From contig NZ_CP150254.1 of the NCBI RefSeq assembly GCF_037975445.1, forward strand, positions 2,044,001 to 2,108,000: DNA of 64,000 bases, written 5' to 3'. The notes under the pieces are model-generated. The model was given only the letters and a program-made list of their open reading frames with translations. It did not search any database and was not told the DNA's origin. Positions 36,473 through 45,460 of the stretch are shown here, one piece after another. This DNA comes from Peribacillus sp. FSL P2-0133 (GTDB lineage Bacteria > Bacillota > Bacilli > Bacillales > DSM-1321). A program made the translations under genes and the position numbers. The first letter of the stretch is position 1, and every line of letters begins with the position of its first letter.

Positions 36473-36901
36473 TTAGACTTGGCTTATATTTTTTTGAATG
36501 CGTGTCAGCATATCTGTTAACTCTTGACGTTCTTCTTCTTTAAAATCTTTAAGCATCAAAGTGACAAAACGAGCCTTTTCAGCTTGGTAGAGAATAATTT
36601 GTTTGCGACCATGATCTGAAAGACAGACAAGAGTAAATCGATTATCCTCCGGATCTTTGCGTCTTAAAATCATCCCAGTCGCTTCAAGTTGTTTTAAATG
36701 CCGGGTAATCGCTGCACCGTCAATGTTAACCTCTTTTTGAAGTGCTGTTTGACTAATTTCATCAACTTGATAAAGCTGATATAAGATATCATGTCTTGAT
36801 TGACTAATGCCCGTACAACTTTCAAATTTTGAACTTATCTGTTTGTTAAGGCAGTTCATTATATATAAAATAAAAGATTCATTAGAACATGAATTCGTCA
36901 A
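36473..36901 (-). CDS. MarR family transcriptional regulator
   Basis: A 142-residue winged-helix regulator with the MarR core: GISQSRHDILYQLYQVDEISQTALQKEVNIDGAAITRHLKQLEATGMILRRKDPEDNRFTLVCLSDHG. Cysteines lie near the N-terminus (CSNES, MNCLNK, SCTG) and could sense quinones or oxidants, as in YodB-like repressors; that is speculation. I prefer TTG 36901, preceded by GAGGGTGTTTC; an ATG at 36919 gives six more residues but no ribosome site. TTGA...TCAA palindromes lie just upstream. Confidence 0.88.
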   Translation of the reverse strand: MTNSCSNESFILYIMNCLNKQISSKFESCTGISQSRHDILYQLYQVDEISQTALQKEVNIDGAAITRHLKQLEATGMILRRKDPEDNRFTLVCLSDHGRKQIILYQAEKARFVTLMLKDFKEEERQELTDMLTRIQKNISQV

Positions 36902-36934
36902 GAAACACCCTCTTTTCATACGTTAGACAAAATA

Positions 36935-36962
36935 ATTGATAGCTCAATAGTTGATGCATCAA
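36935..36962. promoter_or_regulatory. Tandem TTGA-TCAA palindromes, likely MarR operators
   Basis: TTGATAGCTCAA (36935-36946) and the perfect palindrome TTGATGCATCAA (36951-36962) lie 16 bases apart, directly before the MarR gene. They are probably its autoregulatory operator. Confidence 0.55.
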
Positions 36963-37194
36963 TTAATATACTATACCCTAAATAATAAAGCAAGTATTTT
37001 AGTACTGCAACTTTTGCTTAAATATGATCTAGACCAAAATGTTGCTCTATCTCCTTTTTGATTAGGCAATCTTTTCAAGAAAGCTCAGTAAACCTTTGGA
37101 GCTTTTAGCCAAGGTATAAGTATGATAAAACTGCCCTTAAATAAGGTGGAAAAGTTCATCTGACACGGAGAAGCCAGCAACATTACTAAACTAA

Positions 37195-37350
37195 GACCAA
37201 GAGTCCCCGGGGCAGCTTAGCAGGCCTCTGCCTTATGAATAGACCGAACGAAGGAATGTAAGCGCAAATGACGCTAAGAGACATGGGAGGGTACGTCATC
37301 ATAAGTTTCGCAGAGATCTATTGTGCATCACATAGTGGAGAAAATAGCTA
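37195..37350 (+). repeat. Structured non-coding element, copy A
   Basis: Shares three conserved blocks, in the same order, with copy B 570 bases downstream: ACGAAGGAATG (37248-37258), GAGACATGGGAGGG (37278-37291) and GCAGAGATCTATTGTGCAT... (37310-37347). Between blocks 1 and 2 lies a short hairpin AGCG...CGCT. No protein is encoded. It may be a fragment of a group II intron or an undescribed structured RNA; I saw no intron domain V. Confidence 0.5.
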
Positions 37351-37535
37351 ATGATTTCCATTAGTTTTAGCGAAGCGTACGCTCAATTTAGTAATAAAAA
37401 CCAGAATTTCAATACTCTGTTTAAAAGTAGAATGAAAAAATAATTCCCCTAATACACCGAGTGGTGCAAACCGTTGATACATCAATGTTTATAGAGGGAG
37501 GTTAGTTTAAGTACAATACTTCACAAAGTTAGAGA

Positions 37536-37567
37536 AAAAGCCGACTTTCTCCGAAAATCGGCTTTTC
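37536..37567 (+). terminator. Intrinsic terminator between the two structured elements
   Basis: AAAAGCCGA / TCGGCTTTT stem (37536-37544 with 37558-37566). No gene precedes it, so it may end a non-coding transcript carrying copy A. Confidence 0.75.
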
Positions 37568-37764
37568 TAAAATCTGAGGTCTTGCTTCATATGATAAGGC
37601 TCTAATAATATTCAATGGTCCACGTTCATATATGACCAAGTGCGGTATGTCTAGCTATCCTTTTTTGGTTATTAAATCACAAGAAGTAGTATCTGTAAGA
37701 AAACATAAGAAGATTTCCAATAGCACGATGCACGGAGTACCAGATTTCTTGAACAAAAGGGCAC

Positions 37765-37930
37765 CGACCCATTAGGTTAGTATAACTGGCCTCCACCCCT
37801 TGGATAGGCATGACGAAGGAATGAGAGGGCATGAGAGGGTATATTTTGGATGACCCGTTGAGACATGGGAGGGAAAGCCTCCAGGGGCGGCGTAGAGATT
37901 ATATGCATTACATGGTAGAAGATAGAGTTT
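37765..37930 (+). repeat. Structured non-coding element, copy B
   Basis: Carries ACGAAGGAATG (37813-37823), GAGACATGGGAGGG (37860-37873) and GCGTAGAGATTATATGCATTACATGG... (37890-37925), homologous to copy A. The hairpin between blocks 1 and 2 is longer here (GGG...CCC) and different in sequence, so it seems to be kept as structure. The remaining stretch 37931-38465 holds no supported gene. Confidence 0.5.
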
Positions 37931-38465
37931 TCTATTACTCCTTTATTTAACTATGCCTCCACGAAGCCAAAATGATCTGAGCTCATTGCTTTTAATGTTA
38001 ATATATTTTCAAGGGTTATGAAATCCTGCGAATAAGCGAGCATTCGAGAGATATAGCTATCATACTGAGGGAGTTCAAGAGTGCTGTTTGATCTTTGTTC
38101 AACAATTTGGCCATATTGTGGAATACGGAGTAAAGCTATTTTATAATTTATGTAACTGGAATTTAGTTGAAGAAGGAAAATTTTTCTGTAGGAGATATAA
38201 CAAAAATTTTAAAAAGGTGTACAAGAGGGGGCACTATTTAATAAACGACATCGTTGGTTGAAGAGATTGTATTACCCCCCTTTTTTATGCATCCCCTAGG
38301 CTTCGGGCAGTTGCCCGAGCAAATGGAGCGAATTAGGTATCCACTCTTATTCTCTTCATAGAGTTATTTCTGCTAATGGAGATCTTGGAGATATGACGGG
38401 GGAATTCAAAGGAAAGCCTTGCTGCTTGAATTGGAGAGGAAGGCTAACAAATAAATACATTTAAA

Positions 38466-38500
38466 AAGAGCGTTAGAATGAATAGGATTCTAACGCTTTT
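38466..38500 (-). terminator. Bidirectional terminator beyond the DMT exporter
   Basis: AGCGTTAGAAT / ATTCTAACGCT perfect stem (38469-38479 with 38487-38497), A-rich before and T-rich after, so it works on either strand. It lies 20 bases past the minus-strand stop codon. Confidence 0.8.
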
Positions 38501-38519
38501 AAAATGTGAGACTTGAACA

Positions 38520-39464
38520 TTAAGTCTTATTAGCGCGGTAACTTTCACTCTTAACGGAATCAGTACGGCACTTATTTGCAAAATGGGTGATTAAGGCCTT
38601 AGAATTAATCACAATTAATCCTGCAATGATCGTGATTCCCCCGAAAAACATGAGCCATGTTATCTTTTCCTGATACAAAACCTTCCCAAGTCCTAAGGCA
38701 ATGATGGGGGAGATGTAGAGCCATGTGGACGGAAATATCGGGTCCGTTTTTGAAACAAGCCAATAGTATACGGTATGGGCAATCATAGAGCCAAAAACGG
38801 TCAAGTACACGATCGATCCTATTGCATTCTTATTTGCAAGATCTCCTATGTTTATCTGCTCAGATGCCAAAGACAGCAGCAGAAGCAATGCACCGCCGTA
38901 AATCATTTGAGCAGCATTCAGCATAATAGGTGAGGTGCCTGAAAAACGCTCTGACACCTTTTTGGAATAGATCGTTCCTGCTGCATAACCCACTTGACCA
39001 AGCAGAATAAGGAAGCAGGCGATCAGCCATATTGAATCGTAGGAAACAGTCAGATTCGGCATAAGGAGCAGAGCCACTCCAATCAAGCTGATTGCACATC
39101 CTACAAACGTTCTTATAGATAACTTAACGTGCAAGACCATTGTTTGAATCAGCAAAATCATAATTGGTCCCGTTGCAGACAGGACAGCACCAACTCCGGA
39201 AGCAACGTACTGTTCCGCCCAATATAGCGTAGCAAACGTTCCGAATGTTAACGTACTTCCTGTGATGAATGATTCTTTAGAAAAAAGAACAGCCAGATTT
39301 GCTTTTTTTCGCAGCGACATCATTAAAAATAGAAGGATTCCTGCCATGAAAAATCGGATCCCTGCTGAAAAAAAGGGAGGAAGCCCTTCGTCTACTCCTA
39401 TTTTTATTGCCAGGAATGTTGTCCCAAAAATCAAGCACATACAAATATAGTTAAAGATAATCAT
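38520..39464 (-). CDS. DMT superfamily (EamA) exporter
   Basis: A 314-residue membrane protein with ten hydrophobic segments in two EamA repeats; IFGTTFLAIKIGVDEGLPPFFSAGIRFF is the family-typical opening of the first repeat, and FLILLGQVGYAAGTIYSKK that of the second. Such carriers usually export amino acids or related metabolites. The start ATG 39464 has AGGAGGGATTTAC before it. A MocR-type regulator is divergent 110 bases away and probably controls it, since MocR proteins often regulate a neighbouring transporter. Substrate unknown. Confidence 0.9.
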   Translation of the reverse strand: MIIFNYICMCLIFGTTFLAIKIGVDEGLPPFFSAGIRFFMAGILLFLMMSLRKKANLAVLFSKESFITGSTLTFGTFATLYWAEQYVASGVGAVLSATGPIMILLIQTMVLHVKLSIRTFVGCAISLIGVALLLMPNLTVSYDSIWLIACFLILLGQVGYAAGTIYSKKVSERFSGTSPIMLNAAQMIYGGALLLLLSLASEQINIGDLANKNAIGSIVYLTVFGSMIAHTVYYWLVSKTDPIFPSTWLYISPIIALGLGKVLYQEKITWLMFFGGITIIAGLIVINSKALITHFANKCRTDSVKSESYRANKT

Positions 39465-39503
39465 GTAAATCCCTCCTTGCTACTCATCATATAGGACGGG
39501 AAA

Positions 39504-39533
39504 TAGAACAGATTCATTGTAGGTAGAACAGAT
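39504..39533. promoter_or_regulatory. Direct-repeat operator between the DMT and MocR genes
   Basis: TAGAACAGAT occurs twice, at 39504-39513 and 39524-39533, exactly 20 bases apart (two helical turns). Paired direct repeats are the binding form expected for a dimeric MocR/GabR-type regulator. Confidence 0.6.
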
Positions 39534-39573
39534 CGCAAACCTTGGTGCTAAACTGATATTGGGGGGAATTCAT

Positions 39574-40998
39574 GTGAAGATAAAATCCTCAGAGCTTTAT
39601 AAGCAGATTTACGATTTGGTTCTTGCCAAAATTGATCGTAAAGAATGGAAGAAACATGAGAAACTGCCTTCTGTAAGAAGAATGGCGGAGGAACTGAAAG
39701 TAAATCGGTTGACTGTTCTAAGAGCTTATCAATTACTAAAAGAACATAAAAAGATATACGCAAAGGAAAAATCAGGGTACTTTGTTAAGCCTGAAGATCC
39801 ATCTTTTTCTTTGAATGAATCTCAGCTGCCAGAAATCGCTGACTATCCTTATAGCAACCTGTTGTCATCGATCCATCAGGTGGCTGTTGACTATCAATTC
39901 TCTCAAGCTCTTATTGATCCGAATCTCCTGCCGAATTCTTATTTATCTGAATATGTCAAAAAGGTTTTTACCCTCTATCCCAAAGTGCTTGGCACCTATT
40001 CGACTGTTCAAGGGGATGAGGAATTGAGGACAGCCCTTTCAGACTACTTTTACAAGACGCACCGTTTTTTTGCACCGATTGATGAGCTGTTAATTACTTC
40101 AGGTGCTCAACAGGCCATTGATCTCGTGGCAAAGGTTCTGCTCAGGGCGAATGATACAGTATTAGTTGAGAGGCCTACATACAGCTCAGCTATTGATATT
40201 TTCAGGCAATATGGTGCGCGTATTATTGGGATTGAGATTGGGCAGGGCGGTTACGATCTGAATCAGCTAGAACATATCTTAAAAAAAGATAAACCGCGGT
40301 TTTTCTATACAAATCCAACCTTCAATAATCCAACAGGGTGCACCATTTCTGCTCTGCAAAGAAAACAGCTGGTGGAACTTGCAGAAAAGTATCAATGTGT
40401 CATCGTTGAAGATGATCCTTTCAGGGATATTTATTTTGATAAGGCTCCTCCATTCCCGATTTATTCGTATGATACCGATGGCTATGTTATCTATATCCGC
40501 AGCTTTAGTAAATACGTTTCGCCTGGATTGCGTGTTGCAGCTGTAGCTTGCCGTCATCCGCTAATGAGCCACTTGATTACTTCAAAGTCACTTGCTGACA
40601 ACGGGACGGCCCTTATTAATCAAAAAATGTTCCTGCACTATTTTTTCTCGGAACGAATGCAGATTCACTTGGAGAAATTGCGAACAGCTCTATTTTTAAG
40701 GAAAGAAGTAATGAGAAATGAACTGGCTGCAACGTCATGGAATTGGACAGATCCATCAGGAGGATTAAACTTGTGGGTGGAACTTCCAGAACAAATTTCA
40801 GTTGAAAAGCTCCTTGATGCCTGTTTGGAACAGTCCATTTCCTTCGTGCCGGGATCTATATGTGATCCAGATCAAGCCCTTAGATCGTGGATTAGACTGA
40901 GCTTTTCGTATGCAAACGAAATACAGCTGCAAACAGGCATGAAAAAACTAATGACGGTTGTTGAAACGATAAGTAGTGATTCCGCATATCGACAATGA
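39574..40998 (+). CDS. MocR family regulator (GntR HTH plus aminotransferase-like domain)
   Basis: A 474-residue MocR/GabR-type protein. The N-terminal GntR winged helix (about residues 1-70: LYKQIYDLVLAKIDRKEWKKHEKLPSVRRMAEELKVNRLTVLRAY) is fused to a fold-type I aminotransferase domain. The latter has NPTFNNPTGCT, VEDDPFRDIYF and the PLP-lysine segment YIRSFSKYVSPGLRVAA. GTG 39574 is chosen because GGGGGG lies seven bases before it. It probably binds PLP plus an amine or amino acid and switches the divergent DMT exporter. The lysine is present, so PLP binding is expected. Confidence 0.92.
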   Translation: MKIKSSELYKQIYDLVLAKIDRKEWKKHEKLPSVRRMAEELKVNRLTVLRAYQLLKEHKKIYAKEKSGYFVKPEDPSFSLNESQLPEIADYPYSNLLSSIHQVAVDYQFSQALIDPNLLPNSYLSEYVKKVFTLYPKVLGTYSTVQGDEELRTALSDYFYKTHRFFAPIDELLITSGAQQAIDLVAKVLLRANDTVLVERPTYSSAIDIFRQYGARIIGIEIGQGGYDLNQLEHILKKDKPRFFYTNPTFNNPTGCTISALQRKQLVELAEKYQCVIVEDDPFRDIYFDKAPPFPIYSYDTDGYVIYIRSFSKYVSPGLRVAAVACRHPLMSHLITSKSLADNGTALINQKMFLHYFFSERMQIHLEKLRTALFLRKEVMRNELAATSWNWTDPSGGLNLWVELPEQISVEKLLDACLEQSISFVPGSICDPDQALRSWIRLSFSYANEIQLQTGMKKLMTVVETISSDSAYRQ

Positions 40999-41232
40999 TT
41001 TTTGAAAGACATCGTAGGGATATAAGTTTGATGGGGATATTTTTAAATCATTACATGAGAGGACTATAAACGGGTTTGCTCTTTTTGTGTGATTGAAATA
41101 ATGTTGTCCGCGGTCTGTACGGGATGTTTTTATGCTAGTTAGCGATGTGCTACATCCAGATGAGGCGTATAAAATTTGGAGGCAAGAGTAAGCTAACATA
41201 CGTATATAAGCTGCCGCGGGAGGTGAATAAGT

Positions 41233-41364
41233 ATGAGTAATGATGCAAGAGGTTCTAAAAAAAATAAACCTAATGATGCAAACCATGTGAATGCTGAGAC
41301 GAAAGCCAATCAAAGACGAATTTCAGAAAAGAATAACCAAGAGAATAATGATAAGAAAGAATAA
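41233..41364 (+). CDS. Small, highly charged hypothetical protein
   Basis: A 43-residue hydrophilic protein, MSNDARGSKKNKPNDANHVN..., rich in Asn, Lys and Glu, with an excellent GGGAGGTGA site before ATG 41233 and a weak terminator (TCAGT/ACTGA then T-run, about 41374-41395) after it. The composition recalls small sporulation-associated proteins of Bacillus, but I recognise no family. The rest of 40999-41818 holds only hairpins. Confidence 0.55.
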   Translation: MSNDARGSKKNKPNDANHVNAETKANQRRISEKNNQENNDKKE

Positions 41365-41454
41365 TGGGAAAGTTCAGTAGGGACTGATTTTTTTTGATTC
41401 CACTATAAATTTCTTCTCGTATAACAAATAAAGAATATAGAAGAAAATTTCACT

Positions 41455-41487
41455 AGAGAACTGATATATCGACATCAGTTCTCTTTA
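41455..41487 (+). terminator. Intrinsic terminator
   Basis: An 11-bp perfect stem AGAGAACTGAT / ATCAGTTCTCT (41455-41465 with 41474-41484), then TTTATT. It lies 90 bases downstream of the small charged protein gene. Confidence 0.75.
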
Positions 41488-41672
41488 TTGATTTATCACT
41501 CGAAAAAGAAGGTCGTATTCAAGACCATGCACCTCGTTTGAATATATAATATTAAAAGTGATCTCTATAAATTTATGATAAGGAAGAGAGTGTGGCCATT
41601 TATATTAATCTTTGCGTAAAATATCTGTTTTACGTATAAACAAAACTTTCTGCGTTTCTTTTTTTAAAAAAA

Positions 41673-41702
41673 GCATGCACCTAGTAGGTTACCAGGTTCA
41701 TG
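41673..41702 (-). terminator. Hairpin terminator, minus strand
   Basis: GCATG-c-ACCT / AGGT-t-CATGC stem with a T-run on the minus strand. It would end the transcript of the SH3-domain remnant. Confidence 0.55.
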
Positions 41703-41818
41703 CCATACGCTGCCTAATTAACTATAAAGGTTTAATTTTTTTTGTTAACTTTACTTTTAAATAATCAAAGTTCAGTGCTCACCAAATATTGATTGGGGCT
41801 TTTCATTGATTGATTTCG

Positions 41819-42146
41819 TTATTGGACGTTCGTTAAGTATTTTCCATATACATAACCTGTTTCCTTACCGTACTGAATTTTGTACCAAGAACTGCTATTA
41901 GTAATGACGGTAACGATTTGGTTTTTCTTCAAAGAGCCAAGAACTTTCCCTGATGTGGATGGTTTGGAACGGACATTTAACTTTGTAGCATTGACCCTAC
42001 CAGTCATATTTTTCGCTGCCGGTTTGTTTAATGTGTAGGAAGTCGTCGTTGTACGTTTGTTCTTACTTAGATCTATCGCTGTAATGTTAAACGTATACTT
42101 TCCGTTCGATGAAAATTGTATCTTAATGGTTAAAGGACACTCATGA
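41819..42146 (-). pseudogene. C-terminal fragment of a secreted SH3-domain protein
   Basis: An open minus-strand frame encodes an Ig-like strand region (IQFSSNGKYTFNITAIDLSKNKR) followed by a bacterial SH3 domain (NATKLNVRSKPSTSGKVLGSLKKNQIVTV...WYKIQYGKETGYVYGKYL). There is no start codon with a ribosome site or signal peptide. The upstream side is interrupted by a plus-strand terminator (ACACTC/GAGTGT then a T-run, 42136-42163), so the 5' part was lost by rearrangement. Such proteins usually bind the cell wall. Confidence 0.65.
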
Positions 42147-42353
42147 TTCTAAAAGAGTGTTTTTTTTGTTCGATAATCCACTGAATTATCTAAATTTTCC
42201 AAATTATAATTGACCATACCGGGACAGCTGATTTAGAATTGATATGTATATGAAATCATGTTTTGTATATAAAACTAAAAGAAGGAGGAATAGTAATATC
42301 TTTTTATGGAGAATTTTCAATTGACTAAAAATTGATTTAGGGAGGTAAGTAAT

Positions 42354-43415
42354 ATGTTTAAGAATAAATTGGCGTTCGTTCTGCTTTGTTTGGCGTTAAT
42401 AGTATCTGGATGCAGTTCAAGTGACGAAACAACTACAGAAAATAAAGGGAGTTCCGGAGGGAAAGCGGTAAAGCTTACTTTTACGGAACCTGCACGGTTA
42501 TTGTCAGTTGCCCCTTTATATGTAGCCATTGAGCAAGGATTTTTTGAAAAAGAAGGAATTGAAGCTAAGATTGTATCTGGTGGTGGAGGAGCACAAGTAA
42601 TTGCTTCTGTATTATCAGGAGAAGCTCAGTTTGCGGTCTCAGGTCCTCGAAGTATGTTCACTCCTCTTGACAAAGGTGAAGATTTAATGGCGATTCAATC
42701 TTTAAATTCAGCGCTAACTTATCAAATTACTCTCTCTAAACAATATCAAAAGAAAAAGAATGTTTCTAAAGACTCATCACTTGAAGATAGAGTTGCTTCA
42801 TTGAACGGCGCAACTATTGGTACAAACCTTGTTGGGGATTCTGGAGACGTATACACCCGATATTTAATGCAAATGCATGGTGTTGATCCCAAAACTCTTA
42901 AAGCCGTCAAATTAGCAGGAGATGGATCGAAGATTGGCGGTATGCAGGAGGGGATTGTTGACGGGGGAATAGCATCACCTCCAATGGGTTTACAAGCGGA
43001 AAGTAAAGATGTTGGTGAGATTGTAATCAATACAAGTGAAGAGCCAATGTATGGGAATATGGTCTGGGAAGCTGTTTTTGCTAAAAAGGAATATTTAGAA
43101 AAAAATCAGGAAACATCTTTGAAAGTAGTTCGGGCAATAGGGAAAGGTATGGAATTCACACGTAATAATCCAAGAGAAGCAGCCGAATCAATCGTATCTT
43201 ATTTTGATGGAATTGATGTTGATATCCTAGAGGAATCACTAATCGGATTGAAAAACACTTTTAAAGGCTATGGGGAAATGAATCAAGAAGCTTGGGATAA
43301 TGCCCAGGATCCATTAGTTGAATTCGGCAAGTTGTCAGGCGTTTCTACTAAACAGGATACTACTGAAGATGTTATTTGGACAAATAGTTATATAGAAGAA
43401 GCATTTAAAAAATAA
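42354..43415 (+). CDS. NitT/TauT-type ABC transporter substrate-binding lipoprotein
   Basis: A 353-residue lipoprotein: signal LAFVLLCLALIVSGC with a lipobox Cys at 20, a Ser/Thr/Glu linker, then a type II periplasmic-binding fold of the NMT1/SsuA group (LTFTEPARLLSVAPLYVAIEQGFFEKEGIEAKIVSGGGGAQVIASVLSGEAQFAVSG). It is the first gene of a three-gene importer operon and captures the solute outside the membrane. The family covers nitrate, sulfonates, thiamine precursors, riboflavin and phthalate; no residue here settles it. Strong GGGAGG site before ATG 42354. Confidence 0.92.
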   Translation: MFKNKLAFVLLCLALIVSGCSSSDETTTENKGSSGGKAVKLTFTEPARLLSVAPLYVAIEQGFFEKEGIEAKIVSGGGGAQVIASVLSGEAQFAVSGPRSMFTPLDKGEDLMAIQSLNSALTYQITLSKQYQKKKNVSKDSSLEDRVASLNGATIGTNLVGDSGDVYTRYLMQMHGVDPKTLKAVKLAGDGSKIGGMQEGIVDGGIASPPMGLQAESKDVGEIVINTSEEPMYGNMVWEAVFAKKEYLEKNQETSLKVVRAIGKGMEFTRNNPREAAESIVSYFDGIDVDILEESLIGLKNTFKGYGEMNQEAWDNAQDPLVEFGKLSGVSTKQDTTEDVIWTNSYIEEAFKK

Positions 43416-43442
43416 TTAGATAGAAAGGAGATGATAGGTAAG

Positions 43443-44258
43443 ATGGAAAATGCACAACTGGAAAATTTCAAATTGTCCACTCGTTTTTTGGATGTTACTT
43501 ACGTAAACAATAAAACTGGTGCAGAAGTGATTGCCCTGCAGAATATAAACTTGAATATCAAAGATGGTGAATTTATATGTATTGTAGGGCCGAGCGGCTG
43601 TGGGAAAACCACTTTTTTAAATACTGTAGTTGGATTACTTAAGCCAAGTAAGGGAGAAATTCTATTAGATCAGCAAAAAATTGATGGTCCCGGCAAGGAC
43701 AGGGCAATGGTTTTTCAAAACCCTAGTCTATTACCTTGGAGAACAGTTTTGGAAAATGTTCTCTATGGAGTTGAACTGCAAAAGCAAGTAACCGCAGAGA
43801 AAAAGAAAGAGGCCAAAGAATTTATTGAAATGGTCGGTTTAAAAGGTTATGAAAATCATTATCCCCACGAATTGTCAGGAGGGATGCAGCAAAGGGTAAA
43901 CTTGGCTCGAGCATTAACGGTAAACCCGTCATTAATATTACTGGATGAACCATTTTCGGCATTAGACGCACAAACCAGGGAATTTATGCAAGGTGAGTTA
44001 CTTAGAATATGGGATGAGACAAAAAAGACAAGTCTTTTTATTACACACCAAATTGATGAAGCAGTATTTTTAGCTGATAGAGTTTTTGTTTTTGGGGCAA
44101 GACCAGGACGTGTAGTGGAGGTTGTTGATGTTGATATACCTAGACCGAGAGATCTTCATGTGAAGCGCAGCCCGGAATTTTTAGAGTTTGTAGATCATAT
44201 ATGGTCCATTATTGAACAGGAGTCTTCAAAACAAGGTTTCGATAATAAAGAAAAATAA
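43443..44258 (+). CDS. ABC transporter ATPase, SsuB/TauB type
   Basis: A 271-residue ATPase: Walker A GPSGCGKTT, Q-loop VFQNPSLLPWRT, signature LSGGMQQRVNLARAL, Walker B LILLDEPFSALD, H-loop FITHQIDEAVFLADR. The 'LLPWRT' stretch is characteristic of the nitrate/sulfonate/taurine importer branch. It sits 27 bases after the binding protein and 20 bases before the permease. ATG 43443 is favoured; an in-frame ATG at 43431 lies directly against the AAAGGAG ribosome site, too close to use. Confidence 0.92.
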   Translation: MENAQLENFKLSTRFLDVTYVNNKTGAEVIALQNINLNIKDGEFICIVGPSGCGKTTFLNTVVGLLKPSKGEILLDQQKIDGPGKDRAMVFQNPSLLPWRTVLENVLYGVELQKQVTAEKKKEAKEFIEMVGLKGYENHYPHELSGGMQQRVNLARALTVNPSLILLDEPFSALDAQTREFMQGELLRIWDETKKTSLFITHQIDEAVFLADRVFVFGARPGRVVEVVDVDIPRPRDLHVKRSPEFLEFVDHIWSIIEQESSKQGFDNKEK

Positions 44259-44278
44259 TAAAGGGGAAGGAGAATAAT

Positions 44279-45103
44279 ATGACGAAGGGTACGATCCAAC
44301 TAACACAATCAAAGCACAAGATAAAAAAGGCGAAGAAAATAAAAAAAGAAAAGAAGTCATTTTTTATCAGTGTTGCTTCTGTTTTAATATTCCTGTTGCT
44401 TTGGGAAGTTGCCTCTCAAAATGAATGGATAAATCCATTGTTCATTAGCTCACCAATTGAAATTGCCCAAGCGGCAGTTTTAATGGTCCAAGAAATTTCT
44501 TTTTGGGAAAATATGAAAGTAAGTGGTTACGAATTTATTGCAGGCTTTGTTTTAGCCATACTTATTGGAATTCCAATTGGTGTGTTATCGGGCTGGAATT
44601 CTAACTTTAATGCAGTCGTTAACCCTTTCATTTCAGGATTATATGTAACGCCTAAAGTCGCCCTTTTACCAGTGATCATAATTGCATTCGGAATAGGACC
44701 AGCATCAAAAATTGTTATAGTATTTTTGATGGCCTTCTTTCCAATAGTGATGAGCGCTCAAAAAGCTATGTTAACATTAGATCAAAACTTAATAAAAGCA
44801 GCAAGAACATTTAGTGCAAGTGAATTTCAAATTTTTAAAACAATCGCTTTGCCTTCGACGGTACCATTCCTTTTAAACGGTATTCGCTTAGGCATTGGTC
44901 AAGGATTAATTGCTGTAGTTGTAGGTGAATTATTCGCTTCGACTGCTGGTATCGGATATCAATTGACAAGCAATGGTCAAAATCTACAAACAGATCGTAT
45001 GTTTGTTGGAGTGTTGGTCATTACGATTACGGGAATCATTCTAACTTCATTATTAGGCATTATTGAAAGACGCTTTTCATCTTGGAAACCAGAAAATAGT
45101 TAA
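44279..45103 (+). CDS. ABC transporter permease, SsuC/TauC type
   Basis: A 274-residue permease with a very basic N-terminus (KHKIKKAKKIKKEKK) and about six membrane helices. The EAA loop that contacts the ATPase is AARTFSASEFQIFKTIALPSTVPFLLNGIRLGIGQGLIAVVVGE. It completes the importer operon and would work as a dimer. Ribosome site GGGGAAGGAG before ATG 44279. No catabolic enzyme adjoins the operon, so the transported compound cannot be inferred. Confidence 0.92.
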   Translation: MTKGTIQLTQSKHKIKKAKKIKKEKKSFFISVASVLIFLLLWEVASQNEWINPLFISSPIEIAQAAVLMVQEISFWENMKVSGYEFIAGFVLAILIGIPIGVLSGWNSNFNAVVNPFISGLYVTPKVALLPVIIIAFGIGPASKIVIVFLMAFFPIVMSAQKAMLTLDQNLIKAARTFSASEFQIFKTIALPSTVPFLLNGIRLGIGQGLIAVVVGELFASTAGIGYQLTSNGQNLQTDRMFVGVLVITITGIILTSLLGIIERRFSSWKPENS

Positions 45104-45218
45104 TGAAATTTATAATATAAACGTTATTTTTGCAGTATTGCTTCACAAAATGGTTACAGTGTAAAAGCCAAAAGACAATATTTCAAGTAAGCTTAAATTT
45201 GGAAAAGGTAATTGTAAA

Positions 45219-45458
45219 CGAGTTTGTAGACAAAAGGGGTTCCTTCTGAATATTTAAACATAGTTGATTGGAACGGAAGGTACGGGACTCCTGCGGGAAA
45301 AGCGCGTCCAAGGGAGACCCCACAGGCGCCAAGAGCGCCGAGGAGGCTCCCGGACCGCCCGCGGAAAGCGAGTGCCTGGAGTGGAAATCAACGTTCATAT
45401 TTTACACTCCCTCAAAAAAATGTAGGTAATCTTAATATCGAGTTTGTCTACAGTCTGA
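45219..45458. repeat. Bacillus-type intergenic repeat element, full copy
   Basis: A G/C-rich core (about 45269-45397) framed by GAGTTTGT-type ends: GAGTTTGTAGACA at 45219 and GAGTTTGTCTACAGTCTGA ending at 45458. The core begins GTTGATTGGAACGGAAG and ends with GGAAATCAAC, so its ends can pair, and it contains the segment CCGCCCGCGGAAAGCGAGTG (from 45355). The base composition is far richer in G/C than the surroundings. I recall similar 'CCTGCGGG...CCCGCGGAAAGCG' elements scattered between genes in many Bacillaceae. A shorter copy lies at 50115. Confidence 0.75.
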
Positions 45459-45460
45459 AC

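Noticed and set aside
45269..45397. G/C-rich palindromic stretch considered as tRNA or rRNA fragment
   Set aside because: No cloverleaf, no conserved rRNA blocks; matches the Bacillus intergenic repeat pattern instead.
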